Shown here one piece after another: positions 1 through 8,558 of a DNA stretch of 64,000 nt. Source of the DNA: Candidatus Heteroclostridium caecigallinarum (GTDB taxonomy: Bacteria > Bacillota > Clostridia > Christensenellales > CAG-314). The notes below the pieces were generated by a model. It was not told where the DNA came from. It saw only the letters and a program-made list of their open reading frames with translations, and ran no database searches. The stretch is taken from NCBI GenBank assembly GCA_904419725.1, contig CAJFSP010000001.1:1-64000 (forward strand), in the 5' to 3' direction. The position numbers and the translations under genes are program-made. The first letter of the stretch is position 1, and each line of letters starts with the position of its first letter.

Positions 1-228
1 AAATCAAAGGTCGTTTTTTGTTAGATTCAGATTTTTTATATACTGCCCGTTTGTGTTGATATACTTTTAGAATAGTGTCCATAAAAATATGTCACAGTGT
101 GGAAACGCCACCAGTCGGCGTCGAAGGCTTTTTTAAAGTTTATCGAATTCATTAAAAAACACGTCGGCGGCGACGGATTGCTTTAACTTCGCCGCCGTCA
201 CGCGCGGCGCTTCTCGTCCGCATATAAA

Positions 229-257
229 TTGACAGATGTCTGTTTTGTTGCTATATT
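229..257 (+). promoter_or_regulatory. Sigma-A promoter of the site-2 protease/scpAB run
   Basis: TTGACA, a 17-bp spacer and TATATT lie just upstream of the first gene, followed by AGGTGA as its Shine-Dalgarno. The preceding bases of the window hold no gene I can support. A GC-rich imperfect inverted repeat at about 163-200 (CGGCGGCGA against TCGCCGCCG) has no T-tract, so I do not call it a terminator. Confidence 0.75.
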
Positions 258-275
258 TACATAACAGGTGAAATA

Positions 276-1007
276 ATGATTTTTGATTATATGTTCAATC
301 CGCCCGGTCTCGCAGGCGTTCAGACAACAATGGCGGAAGGCATTTTGTGCATGTTCGCGTTTGTGTTCGCTTTGCTGTTCGCTCTGTCGATGCACGAATA
401 CGCTCATGCTTTTGTCGCTTATAAGTGCGGCGACAACACGGCGGCGCTGTACGGCAGGCTGACAGTCAATCCGCTTAAACACATCGATTATTTCGGCGCG
501 CTCATGCTGTTTCTCGTCGGGTTCGGCTGGGCAAAGCCCGTCCCCGTAAATTTCAACAATTTAAAACACAGAAAGAGAGATTCTGTATTTGTTTCGCTTG
601 CCGGCATATTTGCGAATATTTTACTCGCTTTCGTCTTTACGGGATTATGGATGCTCATAACGACGTTTGTGCCAGCGGGTTTCCTTGCCGAAAACAGGTT
701 TGTTTATATGCTGGTTTATCTGGTGTATTATTTCCTGCTGTTTTCAATATTGCTCAATATCGGTCTCGCGCTGTTTAATATTCTGCCGCTTTATCCTTTG
801 GACGGTTACCGCGTGCTGGAAGTGTTTTTCGGCGGAGAAAACAAGGTTACGGCGTTTTTGCGGCAATACAGTTTTATTATTTTTGTCGTCATAATCATCT
901 GGAATTACATTCCGATTTTTTCGCCGTTCGACTGGTATATCACGACTCTCAGAGATTTGCTGCTTAACGTCTTTACCGGGTTCTGGGGGCTGTTCGGACT
1001 TGTGTGA
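276..1007 (+). CDS. Site-2 protease family (M50) membrane metalloprotease
   Basis: Predicted intramembrane zinc protease of the short M50B group. The zinc motif HEYAH is at residues 40-44 inside the first long hydrophobic segment. The second metal-site motif appears as LYPLDG near residues 171-176, in place of the usual NPxDG. Several hydrophobic segments span the 243 residues, and no PDZ domain is present. In Clostridia this small form commonly sits directly upstream of scpA, as it does here with a gap of 8 bp. The substrate is unknown; the family cleaves membrane-bound regulators or signal-peptide remnants. The ATG start is supported by AGGTGA upstream. Confidence 0.88.
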   Translation: MIFDYMFNPPGLAGVQTTMAEGILCMFAFVFALLFALSMHEYAHAFVAYKCGDNTAALYGRLTVNPLKHIDYFGALMLFLVGFGWAKPVPVNFNNLKHRKRDSVFVSLAGIFANILLAFVFTGLWMLITTFVPAGFLAENRFVYMLVYLVYYFLLFSILLNIGLALFNILPLYPLDGYRVLEVFFGGENKVTAFLRQYSFIIFVVIIIWNYIPIFSPFDWYITTLRDLLLNVFTGFWGLFGLV

Positions 1008-1015
1008 GGTGAACG

Positions 1016-1801
1016 GTGGAAGAGCAACAGATTTACAAATCAGATGAACTCGAACTGAAGCTGGATAATTTTGAAGGGCCGCTTGATTTGCTTTTGCATC
1101 TGGTCAAAGAGGCGAAAATCGAAATCAAAGATATTTTCGTGTCGCAGGTCACTGACCAGTTTTTGATGTATGTCGAGCATATTTCCTCGATTGACGTCGA
1201 TAAAGCAAGCGAATATATGGCTATCGCCGCCACGCTGATGGAAATCAAGTCGCATTCGCTGCTGCCCGTGATTCCCGACGAAGACGAGGAAAATACGCCT
1301 GAAAAAGAGTTTATCCGCAACCTGGAGGAGTATAAGCGGTTCAAAGAAATTTCCGAACAACTTAAAGAGCAGGAAACCGTCAACAGGCTGTATAAGCCCG
1401 CCGATGAAAGCGGCCAAAACGTGCGTTATGTCGCTAAAGACATGTCGCTCGACAATCTGCTGGACGCTTTCGCCAAACTTCTGCATAAAGTCAGCGCCAG
1501 GGAAAACGACGAGGGGACAAAACAGATACAAAAGGATGAGTTCAGCGTTGCCGACAAGATTATTTATATCCAGGACGCGCTCAACAAAAAAAGTCAGGTC
1601 GCGTTTTCCGATTTGTTTGACGACAGCGTCACAAAAATGGAAGTCGTCGTCACTTTTTCGGCGATGTTGGAATTGTTGAAATTTCAGTATATTTTTGTCA
1701 GCCAGAAAGACGCTTTCGAAGAAATATATATAGAGAAAAATCCCGATTATGTCGATGTTTTCATTCCGTCGGAAGAAGAAGGTGAATCTGTAAATGGATA
1801 A
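1016..1801 (+). CDS. scpA: Segregation and condensation protein A
   Basis: Kleisin subunit of the SMC-ScpAB condensin, which compacts and segregates the chromosome. The N-terminus carries the SMC-head-binding region, with the hallmark FEGPLDLLLHLVKEAKI near residue 20. The middle is acidic and the C-terminus forms a winged helix. At 261 residues it has family length. The start is GTG, supported by GAGGTGAAC that overlaps the stop of the protease gene. It overlaps scpB by 8 bp, so the two are translationally coupled, which fits a complex with fixed stoichiometry. Confidence 0.95.
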   Translation: MEEQQIYKSDELELKLDNFEGPLDLLLHLVKEAKIEIKDIFVSQVTDQFLMYVEHISSIDVDKASEYMAIAATLMEIKSHSLLPVIPDEDEENTPEKEFIRNLEEYKRFKEISEQLKEQETVNRLYKPADESGQNVRYVAKDMSLDNLLDAFAKLLHKVSARENDEGTKQIQKDEFSVADKIIYIQDALNKKSQVAFSDLFDDSVTKMEVVVTFSAMLELLKFQYIFVSQKDAFEEIYIEKNPDYVDVFIPSEEEGESVNG

Positions 1802-2450
1802 GGAAAAACTTATAAATGTGCTCGAAGCGATTTTGTTCGCGTCGGGGAAGGAAGTCGAAATAGATTTTCTGCTTGAAAAACTCCAGATTTCCAGAGTCGC
1901 GTTTGAAAAGGCGCTTAAATCGTTGCAGGACAAGTACTCCGGCGATTGCGGTATAAATGTTATAAAATTCAAAAACAAACTGCAATTCGCGACCAATCCG
2001 AAATATATCGACGATGTGGCGGAAGTTCTGAACCCGATAAGGGAAAAAGAACTCACGAAAGCCATGCTCGAAACGTTGTCAATCATCGCGTATAAACAAC
2101 CGATAACAAGGCTTGAAATAGAAGAAATCAGGGGCGTCGATTGCACTTATGCCGTGCAAACGCTGTCAAAAATGAATATGATTGAGGTTGTCGGAAAAAA
2201 AGACGCGGTAGGCAAACCGCTTCTGTTCGGCACGACGGACGAGTTTTTGAAAAGATTTTCGCTCAGCGACCTCAGCGACCTGCCGAGTTTCGAGTCGCTG
2301 ACAGACAGAATACAGACAATCGCCACACCGGGCGGCGACAGTCAGTTGTTTGACATGAAGTCGAACGAAAACATCAATTTCGAAGAAACGTCCCCAAAGG
2401 AAGAAATTCCAGAGTTTCTGCGGGGCGAGGACGTGGATGTCATTGAATAA
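1794..2450 (+). CDS. scpB: Segregation and condensation protein B
   Basis: Second accessory subunit of the SMC condensin. It has two winged-helix domains, with the conserved stretch ALETLSIIAYKQPITR in the middle and the IRGVD sequence after it. The final 40 residues are acidic and look disordered. At 218 residues it is slightly longer than the Bacillus protein because of this tail. It begins inside the end of scpA and is followed by an AT-rich hairpin with a T-run, so part of the transcription may end here. Confidence 0.95.
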   Translation: MDKEKLINVLEAILFASGKEVEIDFLLEKLQISRVAFEKALKSLQDKYSGDCGINVIKFKNKLQFATNPKYIDDVAEVLNPIREKELTKAMLETLSIIAYKQPITRLEIEEIRGVDCTYAVQTLSKMNMIEVVGKKDAVGKPLLFGTTDEFLKRFSLSDLSDLPSFESLTDRIQTIATPGGDSQLFDMKSNENINFEETSPKEEIPEFLRGEDVDVIE

Positions 2451-2464
2451 AAGAAGCAATTCCT

Positions 2465-2500
2465 AACAATGCTAACAATATGTTGGCATTGTTATTTTTT
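2465..2500 (+). terminator. Hairpin with T-run covering the start of the next gene
   Basis: AACAATGC, T, AACA pair with TGTT, G, GCATTGTT around a 3-nt loop, giving 13 pairs including one U-G, followed by ATTTTTTT. The shape is that of an intrinsic terminator, but the ATG of the DUF2953 gene lies at the edge of the loop. It may therefore act as an attenuator or a translation lock rather than a plain terminator. Confidence 0.55.
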
Positions 2501-2971
2501 TGCGCCGCGGTTTTGTTTTTTCCGCTTAAATTCACCGCCGGAGTAACGGCGGATTTTTCGGCGAAAACCTTGTCGTGGAAAATGAAGTTTTATAACTTTT
2601 TGCCGGTGGCTGATAAAAACTACGCTTTGCGAGGACTATCGGTCGAATGCGACGGCAAAAAAATTGCTTTGAAAAAGAAGAAAAAACTGATAAGCGTCAA
2701 AAAGGCCTTGAAACTTACCCGCCTCAGCGTCATGTTGATATTCGGATTCGAAGCGGCGGGTTTTTCCGTATATCCTTTCGCCGCGGTGGCTGAAAGCATG
2801 CAAAATGCGCGTAAGGACAAATACCGGTTATATTTCAGAAATGCGCCGCAACACAAAATCATTGCCGCGGAAGGCATAATTTATACCTGTTTGGCAAACA
2901 TTATATTTGAAATTATCAAGTCACTCGGGGTATCGTTATGGAATCTGCTCAAAACAAAATCAAAGAAATAG
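2480..2971 (+). CDS. DUF2953 family membrane-anchored protein (YtfI-like)
   Basis: Small protein of 163 residues with an N-terminal hydrophobic anchor, a basic KKKKK stretch near residue 66 and a second hydrophobic segment. It resembles the DUF2953 family (Bacillus YtfI), which is found directly upstream of ytfJ, the same arrangement as here. It overlaps gerW by 34 bp. Function is not known; the context suggests a sporulation or germination role. There is no clear Shine-Dalgarno, and the ATG lies within a terminator-like hairpin, so the exact start is uncertain. Confidence 0.6.
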   Translation: MLALLFFCAAVLFFPLKFTAGVTADFSAKTLSWKMKFYNFLPVADKNYALRGLSVECDGKKIALKKKKKLISVKKALKLTRLSVMLIFGFEAAGFSVYPFAAVAESMQNARKDKYRLYFRNAPQHKIIAAEGIIYTCLANIIFEIIKSLGVSLWNLLKTKSKK

Positions 2972-3318
2972 TCGACGGACTCACCTGTCATATGAAGGCG
3001 CTCACCGATGTCGACGGTATTATCGGAAAGCCGTATGTTACCATGGACGGCTGCACTATACTGCCCGTGTCGCAGGTGACTTTCGGTTTCGCCGCGGGCG
3101 GCGGGGAATACGGCGGCAAAAAGCCAGGCTTTATTTCGGGCGGAACGCTCAATAATTTCGCCGGGGCCAGCGGCGGCGGCGCGACGATTACGCCGGTGGC
3201 GTTTCTTATTGTGATGGGCGACAGCGTGAAACTTGTGAGCGCCGACGGAAACAATACTTATGCCGACAAAATCGCCGATATGGCGAAAGATATATTCATC
3301 GGACTGAACAGGGGCTGA
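2938..3318 (+). CDS. ytfJ: GerW family sporulation protein (YtfJ)
   Basis: Protein of 126 residues with the typical YtfJ pattern: an N-terminal helix, the block GKPYVTMDGCTILPVSQV, a glycine-rich centre (GGGEYGGKK and ASGGGATITP) and the end PVAFLIV. In Bacillus GerW is needed for germination of spores, probably through the lytic enzyme SleB. The start codon lies within the end of the DUF2953 gene, and a DD-carboxypeptidase gene follows after 2 bp. This agrees with a spore-wall or germination cluster. Confidence 0.9.
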   Translation: MESAQNKIKEIVDGLTCHMKALTDVDGIIGKPYVTMDGCTILPVSQVTFGFAAGGGEYGGKKPGFISGGTLNNFAGASGGGATITPVAFLIVMGDSVKLVSADGNNTYADKIADMAKDIFIGLNRG

Positions 3319-3320
3319 AA

Positions 3321-4460
3321 GTGAAAAAAGTTTTAAAGATATTTCTTACGGCGGCGCTGGCGCTTTCCGTATACTTTTCATCCTCTCTGACAGTTTCGGC
3401 CGCTGGTACGTCCGCCAAAGCCTGTGTGGTAATGGAAGCGGGCAGCGGCAGGATACTTTATTCAAAAAATCCCGATGAACGTCTGCCCGAAGCCAGCACC
3501 ACAAAAATAATGACCGCTCTTGTGGTGGCGGAAAACGCCGATGCCGATACCGTCGTCCAGGTGCCGGAGCAGGCGCAGGGCATCGAGGGATCTTCGGTTT
3601 ACCTCAGGGCGGGCGAGCATCTCACCGTTAAAGAATTGCTTTACGGACTGATGCTGCAAAGCGGCAATGACTGCGCCGTGGCGCTGGCGCTGACTGTCGG
3701 CGGAAGCATTGAGAATTTTGCCGCCATGATGAACGATAAGGCCGCTGCTCTGGGGTGCGGAAACACGAATTTTGTCAATCCGCACGGTCTGCCTGATGAC
3801 AATCATTATACGTCGGCGCGTGACCTGGCGGTAATCAGCGCCGCCGCGATGAACAATCCTTTGGTCAAGGAAATCGTGTCCACGAAAAAAATAAATATTT
3901 CAAACGAAGGGTACGGTTATGACAGGGTAATCGTCAACAAAAACAAAATTCTTTCGTCTTTCGAGGGCGCGAACGGCGTCAAAACGGGATACACGAAAAA
4001 AGCGGGGCGCTGTTTTGTCGGCGCAGCGGAGAGAAACGGAATGCAGCTTATCGCCGTTGTGCTTAATTGCGGCCCGATGTTTGAAGAAAGCATGAGTCTT
4101 ATGGACGAAATGTTTGAGAAATACGAAATGAAAAATCTTACGGAGGGCGTCACCATTCCCAAGTGTGTCGCGGTGAAAAAAGGTCGCAGCGGCTCCGTGG
4201 AAGTCGCCTGCGAAAGTGAAATGCGTTTTCCGCTTAAAAAAGACGGCAGTGAAAACGGAAAAATCCGCCGTACTCTCAGCATGACGGACGTGCTGAAAGC
4301 CCCCGTCGGAAAGGGCGACAAAGCCGGAGAACTGAAAGTTTCCTTCGATAATCGGTTGATTTTTTCTTCGAATATAGTTACACTGAATAAAGTAGAAAAA
4401 GCGGGGATATTCTCGCGGTTATTCGGTTCGGAGAAAAACTCAAATGATAAGACTCAATAA
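3321..4460 (+). CDS. D-alanyl-D-alanine carboxypeptidase, S11 family (DacF/DacB-like)
   Basis: Penicillin-binding DD-carboxypeptidase that trims the terminal D-Ala of peptidoglycan stem peptides outside the membrane. A Sec signal peptide occupies about residues 1-27. The active-site motifs are all present: STTK at 59-62, SGN at 114-116 and KTG at 221-223. A PBP5-type C-terminal domain follows, and the protein ends without an obvious strong amphipathic anchor. Its position after gerW suggests a sporulation-linked enzyme, as with DacB or DacF. In Bacillus spmA and spmB follow dacB; they are absent here. It overlaps rluB by 17 bp. Confidence 0.92.
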   Translation: MKKVLKIFLTAALALSVYFSSSLTVSAAGTSAKACVVMEAGSGRILYSKNPDERLPEASTTKIMTALVVAENADADTVVQVPEQAQGIEGSSVYLRAGEHLTVKELLYGLMLQSGNDCAVALALTVGGSIENFAAMMNDKAAALGCGNTNFVNPHGLPDDNHYTSARDLAVISAAAMNNPLVKEIVSTKKINISNEGYGYDRVIVNKNKILSSFEGANGVKTGYTKKAGRCFVGAAERNGMQLIAVVLNCGPMFEESMSLMDEMFEKYEMKNLTEGVTIPKCVAVKKGRSGSVEVACESEMRFPLKKDGSENGKIRRTLSMTDVLKAPVGKGDKAGELKVSFDNRLIFSSNIVTLNKVEKAGIFSRLFGSEKNSNDKTQ

Positions 4461-5151
4461 ATATATGGCTGACTGCGGTGTGGGCAGCAGAAGAAGCTGC
4501 GATAAAATAATTGCCGAAAACAGGGTCAAAGTAAACAGGAAACCCGTTTCGGAACTCGGTTACATGATAAACGAGTTTAACGACACCGTAACCGTCGACG
4601 GCAAAAAAATCACGCCTAAAAATAAAAACGTATATATTATTCTTCACAAACCGAAAGGATATGTGACGACAGTTAAAGACGAAAAGGGCAGAAAGACCGT
4701 CATGGAACTTGTTGACGTCAAAACAAGGGTATATCCCGTAGGCAGGCTGGACTATGACACGGAAGGTCTGCTGATAATGACAAACGACGGCGATTTAACT
4801 TATAAACTCACTCATCCGAAGTATGAAGTGACGAAAAAATATATCGCCCGTGTGGAAGGAGATATCACAGACAGTCAACTGGACGAGCTGCGCCGCGGTG
4901 TTGTCATTGACGGCAAAAAAACAGCGCCCGCAGGCGTCACTTTACTTGAAAAAAACGACGAAGGCTGCAAAATCGAACTTGCCATACACGAAGGTCGCAA
5001 TCATCAGGTCAAGAAAATGTTCGAGGCAATAGGCAAACAGGTCGTCTTTTTGAAACGCACAGAAATGGGCGAAATCAGGCTCGGAGGACTGTCGCGCGGC
5101 AAATGGCGGTATCTGAATGAAAAGGAACTCAATTATTTGAAAAATATTTGA
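4444..5151 (+). CDS. rluB: rRNA pseudouridine synthase, RluB/RsuA family
   Basis: Converts a uridine in ribosomal RNA to pseudouridine; the RluB group acts on 23S rRNA near the peptidyl transferase centre. An S4 RNA-binding domain fills residues 1-60 (MIRLNKYMADCGVGSRR). The catalytic motif GRLDYDTEGLLIMTNDG supplies the aspartate nucleophile. The C-terminal EGRNHQVKKM motif is also typical. At 235 residues it has family length. The gene starts within the carboxypeptidase gene and is closed by a strong terminator. Confidence 0.93.
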   Translation: MIRLNKYMADCGVGSRRSCDKIIAENRVKVNRKPVSELGYMINEFNDTVTVDGKKITPKNKNVYIILHKPKGYVTTVKDEKGRKTVMELVDVKTRVYPVGRLDYDTEGLLIMTNDGDLTYKLTHPKYEVTKKYIARVEGDITDSQLDELRRGVVIDGKKTAPAGVTLLEKNDEGCKIELAIHEGRNHQVKKMFEAIGKQVVFLKRTEMGEIRLGGLSRGKWRYLNEKELNYLKNI

Positions 5152-5168
5152 AAATCGGTGTTTACGCC

Positions 5169-5193
5169 AAATCGGCGTTTACGCCGATTTTTG
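5169..5193 (+). terminator. Terminator after rluB
   Basis: AATCGGCG and CGCCGATT pair around TTTA, followed by TTTTG. A near-copy of the left half (CGGTGTTTACGCC) lies directly upstream, so the sequence is partly a tandem repeat. Confidence 0.8.
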
Positions 5194-5227
5194 TTTGGCG
5201 TCTTTAACTCTGACGGCGGTAAAATTA

Positions 5228-5256
5228 TTTACAAAACACCCGCCTGCAATTATACT
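5228..5256 (+). promoter_or_regulatory. Sigma-A promoter of the surE operon
   Basis: TTTACA, 17 bp and TATACT, located between the rluB terminator and surE. GGAGG sits 6 nt before the surE start. Confidence 0.7.
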
Positions 5257-5284
5257 TAATTAAAAACGGAATTCGGAGGTATCC

Positions 5285-6019
5285 ATGAAAATTCTGCTTG
5301 TAAACGACGACGGTATTTTTGCCGCTGGAATAAACGTGCTTACCCGCACTTTGCTGAAATACGGACATGATATAACCGTTGTCGCTCCGAGATTCGAAAT
5401 GTCTTCGGTCGGGCATCATCTCTCGATGCGCACGCCGCTTAAAATGGAACAGCTGAAAAATTACGGCACAAAAGCCATCGCGGTGGACGGCACCCCGGTT
5501 GACTGTGTAAAATTTGCCGTGCATTATCTGAACGTAGATGTCGATTTGGTGATTTCCGGCATAAATAAAGGCGCCAACGTCGGGTCAGACGTGGTATATT
5601 CCGGCACGGTCAGCGCGGCCGTCGAGGCGAACATTCTCGGCTTGCCTTCCGTGGCGGTGTCGTCCGTGTCTTATGACGAAGATGACTATGAAAACTGCGC
5701 CGAGTTTATAGCCGCAAATCTCGACAAGTTGTATGCCGCGGCGCAGCCGAACAAAGTTATTAACGTAAACCTTCCGAACAGCAACGTAACCGACATCAGA
5801 GGGGTTAAAGTCGCGGGGCAGGGCGTGAGAGATTACGGCGACCACTACGTTAAAGTCGGCGACAATTATTTTATAAAGGGCACGCCGAAATCATACGCCG
5901 ATATTCCCGAAGAAACCGACGTTAAATTTTTGGATATGGGCTATATAACCGTCACGCCGCTTACCTTTTCGATGACCGATTACGAATCGCTAAGCGCGAC
6001 GGAGGAAATTTTCAAATGA
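5285..6019 (+). CDS. surE: 5'/3'-nucleotidase SurE
   Basis: Metal-dependent phosphatase that removes phosphate from nucleoside monophosphates, and in some species from short polyphosphates. The N-terminal NDDGI holds the metal-binding aspartates. Other family motifs are AVDGTPVDCVKF and SGINKGANVGSDVVYSGT. At 244 residues it has normal length. A strong Shine-Dalgarno (CGGAGGTATCC) supports the ATG. The stop overlaps the start of the flavoprotein gene by 4 bp, so this is the first gene of the surE-cmk-plsC-ispH operon. Confidence 0.95.
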   Translation: MKILLVNDDGIFAAGINVLTRTLLKYGHDITVVAPRFEMSSVGHHLSMRTPLKMEQLKNYGTKAIAVDGTPVDCVKFAVHYLNVDVDLVISGINKGANVGSDVVYSGTVSAAVEANILGLPSVAVSSVSYDEDDYENCAEFIAANLDKLYAAAQPNKVINVNLPNSNVTDIRGVKVAGQGVRDYGDHYVKVGDNYFIKGTPKSYADIPEETDVKFLDMGYITVTPLTFSMTDYESLSATEEIFK

Positions 6020-7242
6020 AAACCGTCGTCATCGGCGGCGGCGCCGCCGGAATGATGGCGGCCGTGACCGCTGCCCGTTACGGCAGCGACGTTACGCTGC
6101 TTGAAAGAAACGAGAAACTAGGCAAGAAAATTTATATCACCGGCAAAGGCAGGTGCAACGTTACCAATAATTGCGATATCGACGTTTTTTTGAAAAATAT
6201 CGTTTCAAACCCGAAGTTCATGATGAGCGCGCTTCACACTTTTTCTCCGGCCGATTTAATGGGTTTTCTGGAAAGCGGCGGTCTGGCGCTGAAAACCGAA
6301 AGGGGAAACAGGGTTTTTCCCGCGTCCGACAAGGCTAGCGATGTCACCAAAGTTTTTGAAAAACTTTTGCGCAAATACAATGTCGAAGTGGTCTTTAATT
6401 GCGTCGCCACATCGTTTGAGGCCGAAAACGGCGTTATAACGGGCGTTGTGACAAACCTGGGCAAATATACCGCCGACAGATTTGTGCTTTGCAGCGGCGG
6501 CGTGAGTTATCCTTCCACCGGCAGCGACGGATTGGGGCTTAAACTCGCAGGGGCTTTGGGGCATAAAATAATCGAGCCGAAAGCGGCGCTGTCGGCTCTC
6601 GTCGCGGATACGCCGCCATCGCTGGCGGGGCTGTCGTTAAAGAATGTCAGGGCCTCCGTTACGGAAAACGGCAGGGTTTTGTGCGGCGAATTCGGCGAAA
6701 TGCTTTTTACGCACAGGGGCGTTTCGGGGCCTATAATTCTCACGCTTTCCAGCAAAATCGCTGGAAGGGATTTTTCAAAACTCAGACTGTCGGTTGACCT
6801 GAAACCCGCGCTAGGCGAGAAAGAACTGGACGCCAGAGTGCTCAGGGATTTTTCCGCCGTTTCAAACAAGTGTTTTTCCAATTCGCTTGACAATCTGTTG
6901 CCACACAGTCTTATTTCGGTTATACTTGAAAAATCGGGTATTGCTCCCGACACCAAAGTACATCAGATAACGTCGGCTCAGCGCAAAGGGCTTGTCGGTC
7001 TGCTTAAAAACCTTACTTTCAACCTGATTTCCGCGGAAGATATTTCCGCGGCGGTAGTAACGAAAGGCGGGGTTGACGTAAAGCAGATAAATCCGTCGAC
7101 CATGCGCAGCAAATTATTAAGCAACCTTTATTTCGCTGGCGAAATGATTGACGTCGACGCGCTGACCGGCGGTTTTAATTTACAGTGCGCTTTTTCCACG
7201 GGATTTCTTGCGGGGAAAAGCTGCGCGCAGGATAATCAGTGA
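6016..7242 (+). CDS. NAD(P)/FAD-dependent oxidoreductase, HI0933/YhiN family
   Basis: Flavoprotein of 408 residues with an N-terminal dinucleotide-binding motif, VVIGGGAAGMMAAVTAA, and the family signature GKKIYITGKGRCNVTNN. The C-terminus carries TKGGVDVKQINPSTM and FAGEMIDVDALTGGFNLQCA, which complete the FAD site. The substrate is not established for this family. The gene commonly precedes cmk in Clostridia, as here. It overlaps surE by 4 bp and is separated from cmk by 6 bp. Confidence 0.9.
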   Translation: MKTVVIGGGAAGMMAAVTAARYGSDVTLLERNEKLGKKIYITGKGRCNVTNNCDIDVFLKNIVSNPKFMMSALHTFSPADLMGFLESGGLALKTERGNRVFPASDKASDVTKVFEKLLRKYNVEVVFNCVATSFEAENGVITGVVTNLGKYTADRFVLCSGGVSYPSTGSDGLGLKLAGALGHKIIEPKAALSALVADTPPSLAGLSLKNVRASVTENGRVLCGEFGEMLFTHRGVSGPIILTLSSKIAGRDFSKLRLSVDLKPALGEKELDARVLRDFSAVSNKCFSNSLDNLLPHSLISVILEKSGIAPDTKVHQITSAQRKGLVGLLKNLTFNLISAEDISAAVVTKGGVDVKQINPSTMRSKLLSNLYFAGEMIDVDALTGGFNLQCAFSTGFLAGKSCAQDNQ

Positions 7243-7248
7243 GGAATT

Positions 7249-7911
7249 ATGTTGAATATTGCAATCGACGGGCCTGCCGGCGCTGGGAAAAGCACGGCGG
7301 CGAAAATCATCGCCGAAAAACTCGGTATTCTGTATCTTGACACGGGCGCGATGTACCGCGCTATAGGACTCAAAGCGCTCCGCCTCGGTATAGATACCCG
7401 CGACGCTGAAAGAATCGCGGCAATGCTGCCGGATACCGCCGTGACGATAAAATACATCGACGGCTCGCAAAATATTTTTCTCGACGGTGAAAACGTCACG
7501 CCTTATATCAGGGAAAACAAAGTTTCCATGGCGGCGAGCGACGTGTCGGCGATTCCGGCGGTGCGCGTCAAACTGGTAGAACTGCAAAGAGACATCGCCA
7601 GAAACAACGACTGCATTTTGGACGGCAGGGATATAGGGACTTATGTTTTGCCATCGGCCGAATACAAGTTTTATATCACTGCCACGGCGGAAGAAAGGGC
7701 GAAACGCCGCCATAAAGAACTTACGGATAAAGGCGTCGACATCAGTTATGAAAGCGTTTTGAAAGATATCGCCGAAAGAGACAAAAACGATTCCACCAGG
7801 GCGTTCGCTCCCCTCAAAAAGGCTGACGACGCTTTTGAATTCGACACGACTACCATGTCCATCGACGAAGTCGTCAAACGGCTTCTCGCTCGGATAAATT
7901 GTGAATTATGA
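7249..7911 (+). CDS. cmk: Cytidylate kinase
   Basis: Phosphorylates CMP and dCMP with ATP, supplying CDP for nucleotide and phospholipid synthesis. The P-loop is GPAGAGKST near residue 8, followed by the conserved LDTGAMYRA. Further family motifs are DGRDIGTYVLP and the lid region RAKRRHKEL. At 220 residues it has family length. Start ATG is preceded by GAGGAATT. Its last 4 bp overlap plsC. Confidence 0.95.
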   Translation: MLNIAIDGPAGAGKSTAAKIIAEKLGILYLDTGAMYRAIGLKALRLGIDTRDAERIAAMLPDTAVTIKYIDGSQNIFLDGENVTPYIRENKVSMAASDVSAIPAVRVKLVELQRDIARNNDCILDGRDIGTYVLPSAEYKFYITATAEERAKRRHKELTDKGVDISYESVLKDIAERDKNDSTRAFAPLKKADDAFEFDTTTMSIDEVVKRLLARINCEL

Positions 7912-8558
7912 CCAAATTCTATCGATTTATAAGATTTCTGGTTTCGCTGGTTATAAAACCGCTGTATCCCGTCAAAGTTTTCGGGCAGCGCAAACTTGAC
8001 GAAAAAAAGACTCTGCTGGCGATAAACCATCTGTCAAATCTCGACCCTGTGCTTGCGGGCTGTTATCTTAAACCGCAGCTGCATTTCTGGGCGAAACGCG
8101 AATTGTTCAAAAACAAGTTTTTCGGTTCCGTTTTGCGCAAACTCGGCGCCGTGCCGATTAACAGGGGCGAAGCGGATATCGCGTCGATAAAATCAGCGCT
8201 TACGCTGCTCAAAGACGACAAAATTTTCACGCTGTTTCCTGAAGGAACACGCAATAAAGCGGGTGAAACCGACGCCGACATGCTGCAAATCAAAAACGGC
8301 CTGGCTCTGCTGGCAATCAAGTCGCAGTCACCGATAAGGGCGGCGCTGTTTTACAGAAAACCCAAGGTTTTCCGCAGAAACTATCTCATTATCGGCGACG
8401 AGTTTTCACTGGAAACTTTTTACGGGCAAAAGATTTCGGCGGACGTGCTGTCGGAAGCGTCGAAAATCATCGAACAGAAATTTGATGAACTCCGTGAGAA
8501 ATTCGACGCGTTATTGACAGAAAAAGGGGTTAAAAAAATTGAAAATCCTTCAGCCTGA
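7908..8558 (+). CDS. plsC: 1-acyl-sn-glycerol-3-phosphate acyltransferase
   Basis: Adds the second acyl chain to lysophosphatidic acid at the inner face of the membrane to give phosphatidic acid. The catalytic motif appears as NHLSNLD (H-x4-D), and the phosphate-binding motif as FPEGTRNK. An N-terminal hydrophobic segment serves as the membrane anchor. At 216 residues it is of usual size. The cmk-plsC-ispH order is common in Clostridia. It overlaps ispH by 20 bp. Confidence 0.93.
   Translation: MTKFYRFIRFLVSLVIKPLYPVKVFGQRKLDEKKTLLAINHLSNLDPVLAGCYLKPQLHFWAKRELFKNKFFGSVLRKLGAVPINRGEADIASIKSALTLLKDDKIFTLFPEGTRNKAGETDADMLQIKNGLALLAIKSQSPIRAALFYRKPKVFRRNYLIIGDEFSLETFYGQKISADVLSEASKIIEQKFDELREKFDALLTEKGVKKIENPSA

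Noticed and set aside
163-200. GC-rich inverted repeat near the window start as a terminator
   Set aside because: It has a mismatch, a 15-nt loop and no T-run; it may be chance in a CG-repeat stretch.
1040-2146. Long minus-strand reading frame of 368 codons opposite scpA-scpB
   Set aside because: It is the antisense of scpA and scpB, whose products are clearly recognisable; it has no ribosome site and no family sequence.
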